Shown here piece by piece: positions 37,657 to 51,100 of a DNA stretch of 64,000 bases. Numbering within the stretch: the first letter of the stretch is position 1; every line of letters starts with the position of its first letter. Made by a program: the position numbers and the translations under genes. This DNA is from Anisakis pegreffii (Eukaryota; Nematoda; Chromadorea; Rhabditida; Anisakidae): assembly GCA_035041965.1 (NCBI GenBank), contig JAPYMA010000160.1, positions 186,001-250,000 on the forward strand, written 5' to 3'. The notes under the pieces are model-generated. The model had not been told where the DNA came from and did no database searches. It was given only the letters and a program-made list of their open reading frames with translations.

Positions 37657-37725
37657 TACGATAATTGAGTCAAGTTACGTATTTAAATGATACGATAATT
37701 GAATCAAGTACGTATCTAAATCATG
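37657..37725. repeat. 34-bp tandem duplication
   Basis: Two adjacent copies starting tacgataattga and ending acgtatttaaatga or acgtatctaaatcatga, with one single-base deletion and a few substitutions. Confidence 0.85.
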
Positions 37726-38360
37726 ACTACAATCACGTTTGCAATAGCGCGAGTACAGGTATTCTGTAGAAGGCGTGGCACTATTCAGAAGGTTGCTTTT
37801 TGAGTGGTTTTAGTGAGAAATGTCGAGCGGTGTTTCTCTGAAACAATGTGATCGTTTAAATGAGTTCTAATGTTTATTATGTATTCAATTTATTCAATCG
37901 TAATTCATTCGTCGACTGGTTCATTCAATTCGTCGCCGCGTTCACATAATTGATCATTCGCATTCAGTTCATCTTGGGCACATTCATCCGAATCGAAGAA
38001 CACCTTATGTCCAATGCTCGTAGAAAGTATAATTCAATTCCTCTGCGCTAAAAAAAACCCATCTGCCTGGGATAATTGAACTCTCATTGAGTTGTTCAGA
38101 ACAGTAACGCTTCTTGAGATGCACATTTAATGAGCATTTCACTCCTTGATATGCCTTAAATCACAATAGATCAATAGATATTATACAGTACTATAGAAAT
38201 ATAAGTTTGATACATTCAAGCCTACCGTCTTCTCAAGTTTGCCAAGTAACATATTAATGTTTGTACATCGCTTATCGCTTAGAATATCGCTTATCGAATG
38301 TGCATCGGCGATTTGAATACGTCACTGTTTATCAGTTGTTTCTTCTTCGATAAGTTGTTT

Positions 38361-38427
38361 GATTGCTCGTACTTGTTGTCTTTCTTGATTGCTAAGTTGT
38401 CTTTCTCATCGATTGCTCGTACTTGTT
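38361..38427. repeat. Short repeated block
   Basis: The 17-mer gattgctcgtacttgtt occurs exactly at 38361-38377 and 38411-38427, with related gttgtctttct pieces between. Confidence 0.7.
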
Positions 38428-40498
38428 CATATGCTTTTCAATTCTAAATTCGTATTGCTTGCAGTGAATCATTCTGAGACTGTTATTTATGTCACATATC
38501 CAGTGCTAGAGGACAATCCTTGACTAAATCCCCACAAAATTTGTGATCCAGCTCACATTAATAAGTTCACCTATTTATCCAGACTCTTAACTCGAGACAT
38601 TTAATATTCATGTCGTTCTATCTCATCGATTTACTTTATCATACATTACATGAACAATACCACATAATCTTCAAGTCTTTACTGGTCCAATTCAAGAAAA
38701 CTTCTCAAATTCAAATTTGATACTCCAGAATTCATAGACACTTTCAACAATCAACAATAGCATCGAATAATTGTGCTTATTTTGGAAGATTGATGACAAG
38801 TGTGCATGCGATTGCTAGTTATCAACGAAGCAAACAACGCTGCTATTCGAGAACGGTTTATTGTTTTAGTGCTCAATCGAATGAATCATTATTATACGTA
38901 TGCAATTGTTTTGCGCTAATATCAAACACTTAGAGCACTATTCGCTCGTCCTATGGCTCTATAAAATGCCGATGATGCATATAATCGTTTTTGTGTTTTC
39001 ACCATTTTTCAAATACTCAGAATCATAGAGCGCTCGCTGCTTATGTGCGCATATATCATTGAAAATTACATTTCATTGGCTTTCGTCAACCAATTTCACT
39101 TCTTAGGTGCATTTGTGACCGAAAAGCATCCAAATAATCAAGCGAAACAGACGACGCTCATGAATACTAATGCCCAACGTTGTTATGCGATACACTTTTC
39201 ATAGAAGTCTTTAGATTGTTCATTAAAAAGGTGTTTACGAAATGATATTGAAGCGTAGTCACTCCAGTCATTAGGACTACATATACACTAGACCAGTATC
39301 GCTTGGGATCCGTTATATTTAAGCGCTTACGGTCAGTTCAGAGTGTGTTAATCGCAGTTGCTTAGTATCTCATCAGCTGCACTCATATGAACCTGCTGAT
39401 TGCTACGAGCAATGCTAATTGCTTGAGAAAGTGTGATGTCAACATAAAACCGATTAATCGCCAAGACACATTCATGAGCCGTAACATGATGCACTGATGA
39501 GATATTGTTCGTACTGCGCTGCTGTTATTTGTCCCCATAGATTGTGCACAACAGATCACAAATATACAGTATTGTCACACTTTCCTTGGCATAATCTTTT
39601 CAAAATTTCGGTGCAATCCAGCATTTACATATGATAATTCTTATTTGGAAATTTCGGTGATGGTAAACGTTGACAGAAAACCGAAAACTTATTTGATACC
39701 ATATAGTACTATTTGATTAATTGCCGATGGAAATTGAATCTCAGTCGGATGATTCAGAAGAACACCTTGAACAAAATCAGGACAGGTGGACACCGACAGA
39801 GATTGGAAATAAACTGATGTTGATGAAGTGGTTGGAAAAAATTGAGTGCTTGTGACTGGAGGAAGAGGGATGGGTGCTAAATATAGAATGGGAAATAACG
39901 AAAAGAAGGGTTCTGAGGCCATATGAGCAGTGTTTCCCTACGAAGATGTATGGTTCATTCCGTTAAGGATAATAACTCCAGAACAAGCCATATTTTTAGA
40001 CTTCGAAATTCCGTTAAATGTCATTTTAACACATCACCAACTGTGTCATGTGAATAGAAGAATGTTCAAATATCCGGAATAAATTTCTATCAATTTCATG
40101 CGAATGCCTAAATTTGAATTGAAATTTTCTAAGAATCAATATGCCAACAGCTATTGTTGACGTCAACGCGTAATTTGCACTTGTTTCGTGGACCAAAAAT
40201 TTTTTAACCGATTGAATCAATTAGGAAGCTCGGAGGTGCCAAAGACTATCATTGTTCAGTCACACCACTGAACGAATCTAAACGCTAAATGCTGTTCGCT
40301 GATGAAATGGTAAAACGTCACGCAATTTCGATTTATTTCAAGTAAAATGGGTTTATGGGACAATATGTTAGTGGATTGCTTGGCGAGCACCGTCGTGCAA
40401 ATGCTCTATTGAATATTTACGCAGACATATAAATGTATCACGAAATTTATTTGCTCTTTTCAAATTGCCAACCGTAGGCAACAACAGTGCCGCGAAGT

Positions 40499-40531
40499 GA
40501 TGCTGCTGCTGCTGTTGATGTTGCTGCTGCT
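40499..40531. repeat. CTG-rich trinucleotide run
   Basis: Reads tgctgctgctgctgttgatg then ttgctgctgctgc: an interrupted (CTG)n tract of about 10 units in non-coding DNA. Confidence 0.85.
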
Positions 40532-41389
40532 CAAAGCTAAATAGAATAATTCATTCGACTGTGGTGGCTTTCTCTTGCTAATTTATTCATCGTTTTTTTT
40601 GTCTCACTTGACTCGATCAAAATTCACTTTCAAAGAGGCTCACTGAATTCTTCACACATTGACTTACATGAAATATTTCGTGTATTAGATAGGATAATAT
40701 CGTAGAGAATTAATTCACATTGAGCAAAAGTCGTCGAAATAGTAGTGGAAGCAAACTGTATGTTACTGTATTTGATGCGGCGGACATTATTTGGGTATGG
40801 AGTACTCGTCTGAAACGAAACAAACTGAATTTTTTTTTCGAATCTACTCCATCGACAGATGTACATTGCTACAAACATATCAATCAAATAGTCGATAATT
40901 TCAATGATTTTGCTCAGGTGTAAACGCATTTGAGCGTTCCAGATGCAATAAGTGGAATACGAAGGCTCGTTTTTGAATTCCCCAGTGAAATGTTGAGAGA
41001 CTGAGCGAAACTGAGCGAATGATCGTCGCATTTACTGGATTCAGCCCTATTACGTTTATTGACGTAAACGCACTGATGCGCTTCCGTTCATTCAACACTT
41101 ATCAACTTCAAGTGTTTACTAAACATCCTACATAAACCATCGTTAGCGGATAAATACGGCAACAAGAGTGCCAAAAAAAAATTCTTCCGAGGCATACCAC
41201 TCACCTCAGATTCGATTAATATGCAGGCACATTTGCCTAATGAATACTTTATCTGCAGATAATGTGCGATATCCAGCATCCATTTGCATTCTGGTGATCA
41301 CTTCGATGCAATCCTCATGATTGCTGCAACAAGTCACGGCCGACTTTGTTGTGTTACTTGAAATCGCTCTCAGAACGATATGACTTGAC

Positions 41390-41598
41390 TTGCCTTGCCT
41401 TGCGACCTGTCTTCGCTCTCCGTGTGGGCGCAGGTCTACCGATCCCCATGTTACTCTTTGCTGAGCAGACCTTTTCCATTTCTGACCAAACATTCTCACT
41501 AGTGGTTCATCCCATCTCATTCGTGGTCTGCCCAGGGGCCTCTTCACTCCTCTTGGAATCCACTGCGTTATTCGAACGGTATGACTATTGGTACTCAT
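41390..41598 (-). mobile_element. 5'-truncated RTE-like non-LTR retrotransposon fragment
   Basis: The minus strand encodes ITQWIPRGVKRPLGRPRMRW followed by W-x-x-x-x-V-x-x-F-x-x-K-W and RVTWGS. This is the characteristic C-terminus of RTE-type endonuclease-reverse transcriptase polyproteins (WIPR..KRP.GRP..RW..). Only this tail is present; the endonuclease and polymerase domains are missing, as expected for 5' truncation during target-primed integration. Past the homology the DNA reads gcaaggcaaggcaagtcaag on the minus strand, which may be the element's short-repeat 3' tail. It is inactive. The ORF that extends on to 41206 is probably coincidental. Confidence 0.8.
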
Positions 41599-41989
41599 GG
41601 TTCAATACGAATCATTATTCCATAAACAATTCAATACTCTAACTGAGACATCAGTCAGTTGGGTGAATTGTCCATCAACCGCATTCTCGAGGAGGATGTC
41701 AAAGATTATCCGTATGGAATATTCGTTCTAGGCGATGATGAAAAATTGATTAGCAAATGATGCACGGAGGAAAATGTGAGAAGTGATTCGTGAAAGCGTT
41801 TGTTGTGTCTTCATCAGTTACAAATCTAATCCGAATACGATTGATCGAAATGAAATTCAATAGGGCTTGTGCGAATGAATCCATCATCCATCTGTGTGTT
41901 GCATTTATAAAGGTATTTGAACACCGACCGATGCGTGTGTGTGTGTTTGTGTGAAATGCATTAGATGAAGCAGCAGTTTGCCGTATAGA

Positions 41990-42014
41990 ATGCTGCTGCT
42001 GCTGCTGCTGCTGC
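41990..42014. repeat. (CTG)8 trinucleotide repeat
   Basis: A pure run of eight CTG units, ending before cttcaccaacc. It lies within a minus-strand ORF that would begin with a polyglutamine run, but nothing else supports that ORF. Confidence 0.9.
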
Positions 42015-43872
42015 TTCACCAACCACCAACATTATTCAGTCAGCTTTTCAATACGCCATCATCCATTCCTTCATTCATTCTCATTAAACTGTCCAAAATC
42101 CATCATCACGACCTGTTTTTGTTGTAAACGTCCTCATATCTTCAGCGATTCCAAGCTCTCATCTATTGTTACCCAACCATTTACTCATTCAGGGCATTGT
42201 AAGTACAATACCTTTGTGAAATACATGTGTACCTGCTAAAAGACCACCTGAAATTGATCTTTCAATGCAAATCCTTCAACAGAACTGATCAAATGTCAAC
42301 ACTGAAGTGGTTCCGATGAGAACTTCTGAGTCCACCGTTCTGGTTGGCTTTATCTTCTGTAGCTGATCTTATCAGACAAATAGCTCACTCAAACATTGCG
42401 TTGATACACCGCATGCTCAGGCAATATGCATTAACAACGATTTCAGTCTTATCCACTTCCCACGTAATCCTTCTGTGCGTAAACGGATCTGTTTGGCGTT
42501 GAAATTGGTCTGAATACAGCCTAAAACCACAATGGATTTATCTCATATTGTGTCGTTCAATTTTCATAGATGACCACTTATTCAGTGCTCAAGCGAAATC
42601 GATTGATCAGGCGTTCAATTCGGAACATTATGCACTTGAAATCGCTGATTCCTTTTCGCAACACTCGTCAGTGCAAGAGTATTTCTCCTCATTTGATGGG
42701 CTATTGTACTTTCACAGTCTCTGCTTTGATCTCCTGCCTACATTCACTTCAAAATCACTCAAGCATACCTCGTAAATTGAAATGATTCTTGAAAACTTGA
42801 CAAAATTGTTACCGAACTATCAGAAATTGTGAGTAACCGAATGAACAAACAATAATTCCTTCTAACAACAATGAGAACTATGTTAGGAATAGCGTTTCGG
42901 ATTTCCACTGATATTTATCTTTTGAACATCACTCTATCTCATCAGTCGAGATCAGTTGAGGTACTCAAGTTGTTAAATACGCTCAAAGCTGAAGCGAGTC
43001 AGTTGTGCATGCTTGCTGGGTGAGCTTTCAAAAGGCATTCCAGCCTGAACAGTCCTAATCCGAACTTTCAACTGTCACAAGTAAATTCAGCCAGTTATAA
43101 AAACCCACCAAGAAACAGGGAATACAACGTTTCGGTTGTTTTTTAACTGATAAAACGATTGAATTATGAAGATTAAATTGCACGTCAACCTTAAAGAACG
43201 AAGAACTCTGAACGTTATTATGCCCGTAATGGACTTTTCATAAGCACTGCTCTTTGCTCTTTCACTAATGATGCTTTTTTCAGTGAATTTATTCTTGGAA
43301 AATTTATTTTAATAGAACGAAATTCGAAAAATTGTTCAATATACTTCCATTCGAAATTGCAAAATAATTTCGAGAAGAGTGTTGAGTAGTGTCTAAACTA
43401 TGGAATCAGATGATCGCTTGCGAGTTATCCGAAGCATTCGATGCCTATATCCCATTTTATCCAGTGAACAAAAGATCTGAAGTGAATAATTCATTGCATT
43501 CGACGTTCAAATGGTGCAGTGCATCTTTACAGCTGTGTTGATTTCTAAAGAACTTTCAATGAGTTGTTGAAAGATAGATAGACATCTTTTCAGACTGGAA
43601 AGATCACAGACGCAATCCAGAATAGTAGTCATTCCAACATCGAAAAAGTATTGGCTCGATTGCTTACAATTAGAAGATGTACCAACTAAATATTTAAAAT
43701 AAGACAACACAGACAATAGAAATAAGATTTATTCACGATATCCTAATGAAATTGTGATATATTGATCTTGAATGTTCTTCTATCAAATTTGAATTTCATG
43801 AGGTTTCACTCTCATTAAAAAATCCATTAGGTGCGGGTATGCCTAGCAACGAAGCCATACACCTTTTAGGAC

Positions 43873-43932
43873 TTTTTTTTCTGATTGCGTCTATCGCATA
43901 TCAATGCGCAATAGACGCAATCAAAAAAAAAA
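43873..43932. repeat. Strong inverted repeat (hairpin)
   Basis: A T-run followed by ctgattgcgtctatcgca faces tgcgcaatagacgcaatc followed by an A-run across a 5-6 nt centre. The core stem of 12 bp (gattgcgtctat) is perfect and is extended by CGCA pairing and by the 8-bp T/A arms. No flanking ORF explains it. Confidence 0.85.
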
Positions 43933-45386
43933 CGCGAAAAATGTTTGACTTATGCTCAGAACCAAAGAAGTGAATGTTCCACATTTTAGTCAAGTTTCAG
44001 ATGAATTGATAGCGTTTTATACTCGTCTTGTACTATTGTTCATAGCATTAACTCATACCAAAAGTATCTTCATTGAATTTCGATTATCGCCGCCTTAGTG
44101 CTAACATATCTCTCGGAATGGCGAGTTGCAGCAGCATATTTATGGTTTTGACGATAAATGGGACGAATAACGCTCATTCATATTTGAGAGACTTTGTAAA
44201 GTTTCAATGCGCTCATCTGTTGTGTTCAGCCTGGAAATATATCTATTTCGTATGTGACAATCTCTATACATTTGGAACGTGACAATCTATCAGAGTGGCT
44301 GCAACACTTTTTCAGTAAACTTATCAGCAACAAACTGAAATTACCTCCTCAAAAGAATCATTATTCTCTCTTCGATGATGTTTACTAACGTCGCCGCCTT
44401 GGGACGGACTATCCACATCACCAATGCTTCGTTGCATGATCTATTAAATGTATTTAAAATTTTTTTCATGCCTACTGCATTCAATTGCTCTACATTCTGA
44501 TTTGGATCATGAAATTTTCTTTCTATGTTCCATGCCCATAAAGCGGTTGATTCCAACCACGAATTTGTTGCAATACACGTTTTGACCTCAGCTTAGATGC
44601 TGGCACCACTGCTCGATTGCTTTCTTTATCGTCCACTCTCCTCATTTTATCTCATTCATTTGGATCATTCTCATCCCGATTTTGTTGCCAGATCCTTTGC
44701 AGCTGCCTTGCAACGTCAGCTTTCTAGCCTTCGTAATTGCGTGCTCTCATCTCGATTAGTGCAAATATGGTCAACATTGCAACATTTAAGTATTCTATCA
44801 ATATTTGCCATTAGAAGACACTACCATGCACGGCGGCGCATTTATAAATTTATAACATTATTCATGCGACTGACTCGATCCCGCTTATGCGCTTATGCAA
44901 ACTTATCCACAACATTCGATAAACGTTTGATCAAAATTTCGAGCGCATTTACCGAAATCTGCTTAAACACTGACAATTATGATTATTGCGGTGTTTCATG
45001 ACGGATTGGCCGGCAAAACAACGTTGCAGCGATAATGATTTGTCGATTAGCATTAAAAGCATGAAGGGCGACAGAATACGCAACTTCAGACTGAGCAATG
45101 AGCAATAAACATTTGTGGACACTCGTCAATTGTCACCTGTGATTGTTTGTTATCGCTGTGCATGATCGCAATCGAAGCTCTTTCTGGTTGACAACGTTGC
45201 GCTCAATGATATGAATGCTGCTGCTATATTACCAGCATTATCGTCTAATGTCTAAAGCAGTCAACTTTCTGAGCTTAAGCATCTCCATCACTGTACACCT
45301 TTTCAGAGTATTTCCTTTTATCCATGGAAGCCCATAATCCAGCTTAAAATTGATTTGAAGCAGGTCTAATTGTAAGCTAAATTCCT

Positions 45387-45440
45387 ATTTGAATTAAGTG
45401 TTCCATCGATTTGAATTAGGCGTTCCATATTTGAATTAGG
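45387..45440. repeat. About 21-bp tandem repeat, two and a half units
   Basis: Units of atttgaattaggtgttccat-like sequence at 45387-45407, 45409-45428 and a partial copy at 45429-45440, slightly diverged. Confidence 0.8.
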
Positions 45441-48154
45441 TAAAACGGTAAATTTGATTTTATAGTGTTCAAAATGAGGAGGACGATGCTGTGTTGTTGT
45501 AAAGCTTCAGCAAGTGAAGTTGATTCCAATTCGGTGCTAATTTGTTATTTAGGAGCGTGTGGTGGTGCACATTAGATATGAATTGCGAGAATGCTTGGCT
45601 AAGAACTCAATCATTTATTAGATCTGTAATAAAGTTTGGCCAGCCAGCTTCTGTTGCATGCGATGTGTGTGCTCAACACAAAGTCATTTGGACTGCTCAT
45701 ATTTTACGAATGGAAACAATTTCAGCAGTATCATCGATAACATTTGTGTGTAGTTTGCGACCAAAATTTCAGGCTTATCGCTTTATGCTCTCAACGAATT
45801 TGCTATTTCTTCAACAGCACACCATATCACTATGGTATTTGATGTTGATGTGCTATGCAACCAGCAGTGCGTTCCTTCATGATTCAAACAAGCTTTTCAT
45901 GTACAAAAAACTTCAGCACACCATTTTTCATCTGCTTCGAGAGCTTACTTCTTGACTGTCTTCGTATAACGCTTGAAGTTTTCGAGTTGTTTTACTCCTA
46001 ATAAACTATTTTTGTATCATTCGACTGATCAAATAATTTCACTGTAACTTGCTGATTTTGTCATTTGATCGCAAACTTGCTCGGCGCGGAAACTAGTTCA
46101 AGTGACTTCTTCGAATCGCTGAAGTATTGTAGAAGAGCCCCAGTATGGAACAATGCATTGTCGGTGCGCAAGATTCTTTGCTCATATGTGTAGCCTCATT
46201 ATCATTTAAATGAAACAGTTGCATCAAAACTAAGTCCAAAATCATCAGTCCAAACAGCAGTCATTATCTCGAATAGCCAATGAATGAATATATTCGTAGA
46301 TAATATTGTTTGCGAATTGAATTTTCAGCCTAATTTAATGCGATATTGATTACTGCTCTATCGAATGAATGTACACAGAAGGGAATGACCCAAACGGATG
46401 ACATCAAAAAACATTTCCGTGTCGCCATGCAAACCACTGATGATTCTCTGCTTATTGCACGTTTATCACAGCTGATTAGTTTGACAAAATTCAATATAAA
46501 CCGAATGAGAGTCATCAAAAATTGATGCAGCGGAACGGTCAAGTGAACCGATGTATAAAGCGATTTTGAAGCAGACCAATGATTTTGATTTATCAATTCA
46601 AAACTTATGGATCTGATGATGAGAATGGATCACAAAACAGAACACACCACAAAGATCCGCTGCTTCCTGGCGTCTGGATGTTGTGTTTGTGTTTGTTCCG
46701 TTAGATTCCTAGCCACTTATCGCTACCATTTCGTTCAAACAATCTATCTAATAACTGTATCAAAAGTATTGTTAAGCAATGCGATCGCATTCAATGTTGC
46801 CTCAAGTTTGCTAGTGAACAGAAAATGTCGCAAAACGCACGAAGCAATGTTTGATGGGGTGAAAAAAATCCGATCCAAATTCGTTTACATTGCCAAATGC
46901 AACAATTCAAATGGAAGCAATATGTCAGCTGAAAATGACGATTTGTTCCATATTCTTAAAAACGCATAAAACTCTATTCGTTTACCTCTCGCTCTTGGCT
47001 CTTATGCCGAATCGGCGGTGACTGATTTCCGTTCTACATGAGCAATCAATTAAACATCATCTTGCATGAACACTGCGCTCTTAGTGGACAAATTCGTATG
47101 AAAGCAATCATCTTTTTTTGGTTCATGTTCATTAATTTGAAGCACTGATTCAGCATGGAAAGAACCGTTTAGAGCACACTTTGCAATCAATCATAAGTGA
47201 GTGCTACAACAAGTGCACTAGTGCTGCTTGCAGTCTTATTTTAGCAGCCAAAAGGCTATTTCGTCCATGAAAATTCAAAAAAGACATCTCGAATCAGTCG
47301 TTCCCTCACAGAACTACTCCACTCATTTCATTCGCAGTGTTTTCGTAAACGTTCCCATAAAATTTTATCGCAACAAAACCCGTGAACAAGTGTGATTGTC
47401 TTGAAAAAAAGTCCCCGCTTAAAAAGAAGAAATTAAAAATGTGGATTTTGAAAAAAATCGATGCTATACGATGTACGGTGCGAAATTTAGTGAGAAAAAC
47501 GCTCCACTGAACAAACTGCTGCTACCGTTCTGATGTGATTGCTGCACGAGCTGGAAAGAGAAAATCTTTTGCAAAAACTGAGATCGAATAGATGAAATTG
47601 GAGTCGAAAGGCATGAGCGTGAACATTCAAATGTGATGATGGATGGATGGTTCGCTTAGGGAGCGGTTTTTTTGTTGTTGCAAAGCGCTTTAATTCGATA
47701 AAATTGCACAATTAGAAACTTTTTCGTCAAGTTGCCTAACTTAAGTGGATACAATAGATTATGACATCATGGCTTACTCATAACCCGCATTTAGGATTGA
47801 TTTAAGGCACCCACCGTGTGAGTGTTCACTTTCTGGAATGCTTAATTGAACTCTATCCATTATTGAGCAATTTTAGTTGATAATTTGAACAGTCGTTTTT
47901 TTTAAAACTATTGTTCAGTTCATCGAATATCATTTCATTAACGATACATTGACTTCGCTTGAAATCATCGGTCAATTAATGTCGACGAAACAAGAGCGCT
48001 TTCATACGCGACCGTTTATCGTTTTCAGCTGTCTTCATGGTGTTCGAGGCTAGATGAAAAAATCATTCAGAGAAACAGTTACGTTCTGGAAGTTTTTTTT
48101 TGTTGAAGATTTCAGGTCGAAATTGGGTTGAAGTCAGATGTGATCGTCGTTGAT

Positions 48155-51100
48155 ATGCCAGTCGCTAAACGAGGTCTGGTCGCACCTCAGAATACCTTTC
48201 TCGAGAACGTGATTCGCAGATGTAATAATGCTGGTATATTTGTGGCTTCATTCGCTTCACATTTCTTCACATTTTCAAAGTTACCATTTCATTCCATCCA
48301 AACATCTCAGTTGAAAAAAAAAGCTTTTGTGTAGCTCTAAAACGTTTTCAAATTCCTCAGCATCCAATTAGTTTTTCCTCAACATGTAACCTTCACAATT
48401 CCTCAACATCTAACTTTTATATCCAATTAGTCTAATTAGCGGTAAGTTCAATCCATCTGACAAGGTCAACTGAGTAGGTGTTTAGCCTTCGTTTTAGCAA
48501 TGCCTGTAGTACATATCTCGATGGAAATTTCGGGATGCTGTCACATACGATCTGTAATCATAAGTAGTTGTTGAATCGATGAAGGGGTGCCGTTATTTCC
48601 AAAAGACTGTATTGGATGGGAGCAGCGTGACCGCTCAAAATGCAAATCCTCCAACGGAATAATCAAACTGAGCTGATAATTGTTATCGAATGTCAAGAAG
48701 TGTACTGTTAGCACTCAGAAAGCACACAGTGCAGCTGCTAATAAAAGTGAAATTGTTCTACACTCCAATTTGCAGATTGCAGTTTTGTGCTCGCAAACGC
48801 ACAGATTGTTGACTATCCGATCGTTTATTGCAATGACGGATTCTCGAAGTTGGTTGGCTATTCACGTGCTGAGATAATGCAGAAGCCATGCTCGTTCGTT
48901 ATTTGCTTTTATCAAATGATAACTTTGGCAGTTGAAATTGATGCTTGCTCCACTAATGAATTCAGTTCAACAAATCACTTGAATCTTCTTAATTGAACAA
49001 GTATTCGTAAGATGCCACTTAATACAAGATAGCAATTGATTTGTTTGTTTTTTTTTTGAAATCGTACAGTAGTTAAACAACAGTGTCCTCTTTGCCTCAT
49101 CATATCTTTCAATTCATTTGTTGTCGTACGAAAGTTATGACCCTAAATTGAAGTGCTGCTTACATAATATAAAACCGCATGTATTAATTGCAAATGAAGT
49201 GCCTGTGAAATGGATCACTTGGGATTTTGAAACATTCGGCAAATTGAAAAAATTGTGCTAAAAGGAAAATCATTCCAAACATTCTGGATTTGCAGTCGAT
49301 ATTAGGAAGTGAGATGCACTGAAGAACTGATCTTACAAGAATTGAACTGAATATCAGTGAGTAACTGATTGCATTTGTTGAATGAGACAGATCAGCTGTA
49401 AATTTCGAGCGATCAACTATCGAAGAATTCATTCAGATTGTCGTTCATGCATGGTGACCACAGTGAGCCGGATGCCCTGCAAAGGATACAGAGCGCGTTG
49501 GATATGTGCAAAACGGATCAGACGGAAATCGGATTAAACAAGAAAAATAGTAATGATATGTTGAATTCGTGTTGGACTTTTCATTGAATTCAAAGCTATG
49601 TTAGCTGAGTGCCAGTTTATGCATTGGAATGAGTGTTTTTCAGCATCGTCTTGTGAACATCGTCAGATCAGTAAAAAACAATTTCAAATCGAATGAATCA
49701 CATTGAATTTCATAAACATTACAGTTTGATTTCGCAATGGATCAAAATTATACATGAAGGCGTTGGTGTTGAAAACAATCGTGAAATTTCAGAGACCGCA
49801 ATATGGTTGTTGGTTCATATAGCACCAATAAAAAATGATAAAAATCAAGTTGTTTTATACTTATGCCAATTCAAGGATATCACACCGCTCAAACAACCAC
49901 TTGACGATGAGAACAATAAAGGTTACTCGGTGATTTCACCTTTACACTGATTCATGATTCATTTACGCATGCATGTTATACATCTCTAGTCCTCGTTTCG
50001 TTCTAGTATTGTAATCTGTTGATCCAGCAGAATTCCATTGAACGTGAATGTTCCACAGCGCTTCCAAGTTTCTTATAACTCAGAAAGTGCTTATTAAAAC
50101 ACTTTTCTTTTGTTTGTCGCCAACGAGTCGAAAAAAATCTCCCGAACGAATGATAACAGCCAACGATGGGCGTTGTATGGGAGTAAGAAGAATGAGGAGA
50201 GAAAAGAAAATGCGCATGAAATGATGACAGAAAATTGCTGAAGAATTTTGTCACATTAAAAACTGGCAAATCGCTCTATTCAAGTGATTAGATCATTTAA
50301 GGAAAGCATAGACACTTCGCTGTTAAATGTGAGCGAAAATTATTTAGCACTGAGGAAATTGATGTTAATCGAACTCTAACGAGTGATATAGAAATGCTAT
50401 AATTTTTCCAACGAGACAGTTTAACACAAGTGACAATCTCGAATAAAAATCTGCGTGCTTTCAAGAAAATATTTTTAGAAGTCGTTATCTCTTCATTTCA
50501 TCAACGCAACTTTTTCTGAAGCTGCTGTCATCATTTTTGAACTGAAGAAATGAATTTTGCGAAAAATGCACTTATCTGAATGGAAAAATTTCATAATCGA
50601 AGTCACTGGTGGTTGTGATTTTGAGTAGATTTTGAGAAATTCTACTTGTTTTGTTGTAAGATGCGCTTTGTTTGCTGGTGATTCAACGGCATCACTTTGG
50701 CCGATAGTTATGGTCATTTTTTTAACGTCGCAGTCACCACTTTAAAGGTGAAGAAAGCTGAATGTACTCGAGAAACAACCGCGCTTCATTGTTGACCGCA
50801 TTCATAATAATTGGAAATTGTCTTCTTCGAATCCCTCTCCTCTTGTCTTTCCCCCTTACATGACCTGGTTGTTCTCTGATAGTCACCGAATTAACGGTAC
50901 TCCCACTTAATCACTATTTGCATCAGTGCCACCAAGCACGTCCTGAAAGTATTCTTCTGCATTGTCGAAGTGAGCTATATGGCGGACATTCGCTGCTATC
51001 AATTGATCTTTACTGAGTCACAAACAATGCAAGATTGGTCGTGCGAGAAGCTGAGAAATTTCCCGTGTACTGAGAAAAAGTTACCATATTATGCGATTTG

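Larger units (their letters stand above)
35003..48154. other. Large gene-poor region
   Basis: About 13 kb without a recognised cellular gene. From 35002 to 39688 no ORF of 60 codons or more exists on either strand. Open frames of 130-137 codons at 40630-41031 (-), 44597-45001 (+) and 45542-45955 (+) show no domain I know. The region holds an RTE-like retrotransposon fragment, several short tandem repeats, CTG runs and a strong hairpin. It precedes the channel gene and probably includes that gene's upstream regulatory DNA or untranslated exons. Confidence 0.5.

Noticed and set aside
44597..45955. Two plus-strand ORFs of 134 and 137 codons
   Set aside because: No recognisable domain, signal peptide or splice partner; they could be chance ORFs, so they are not called as genes.
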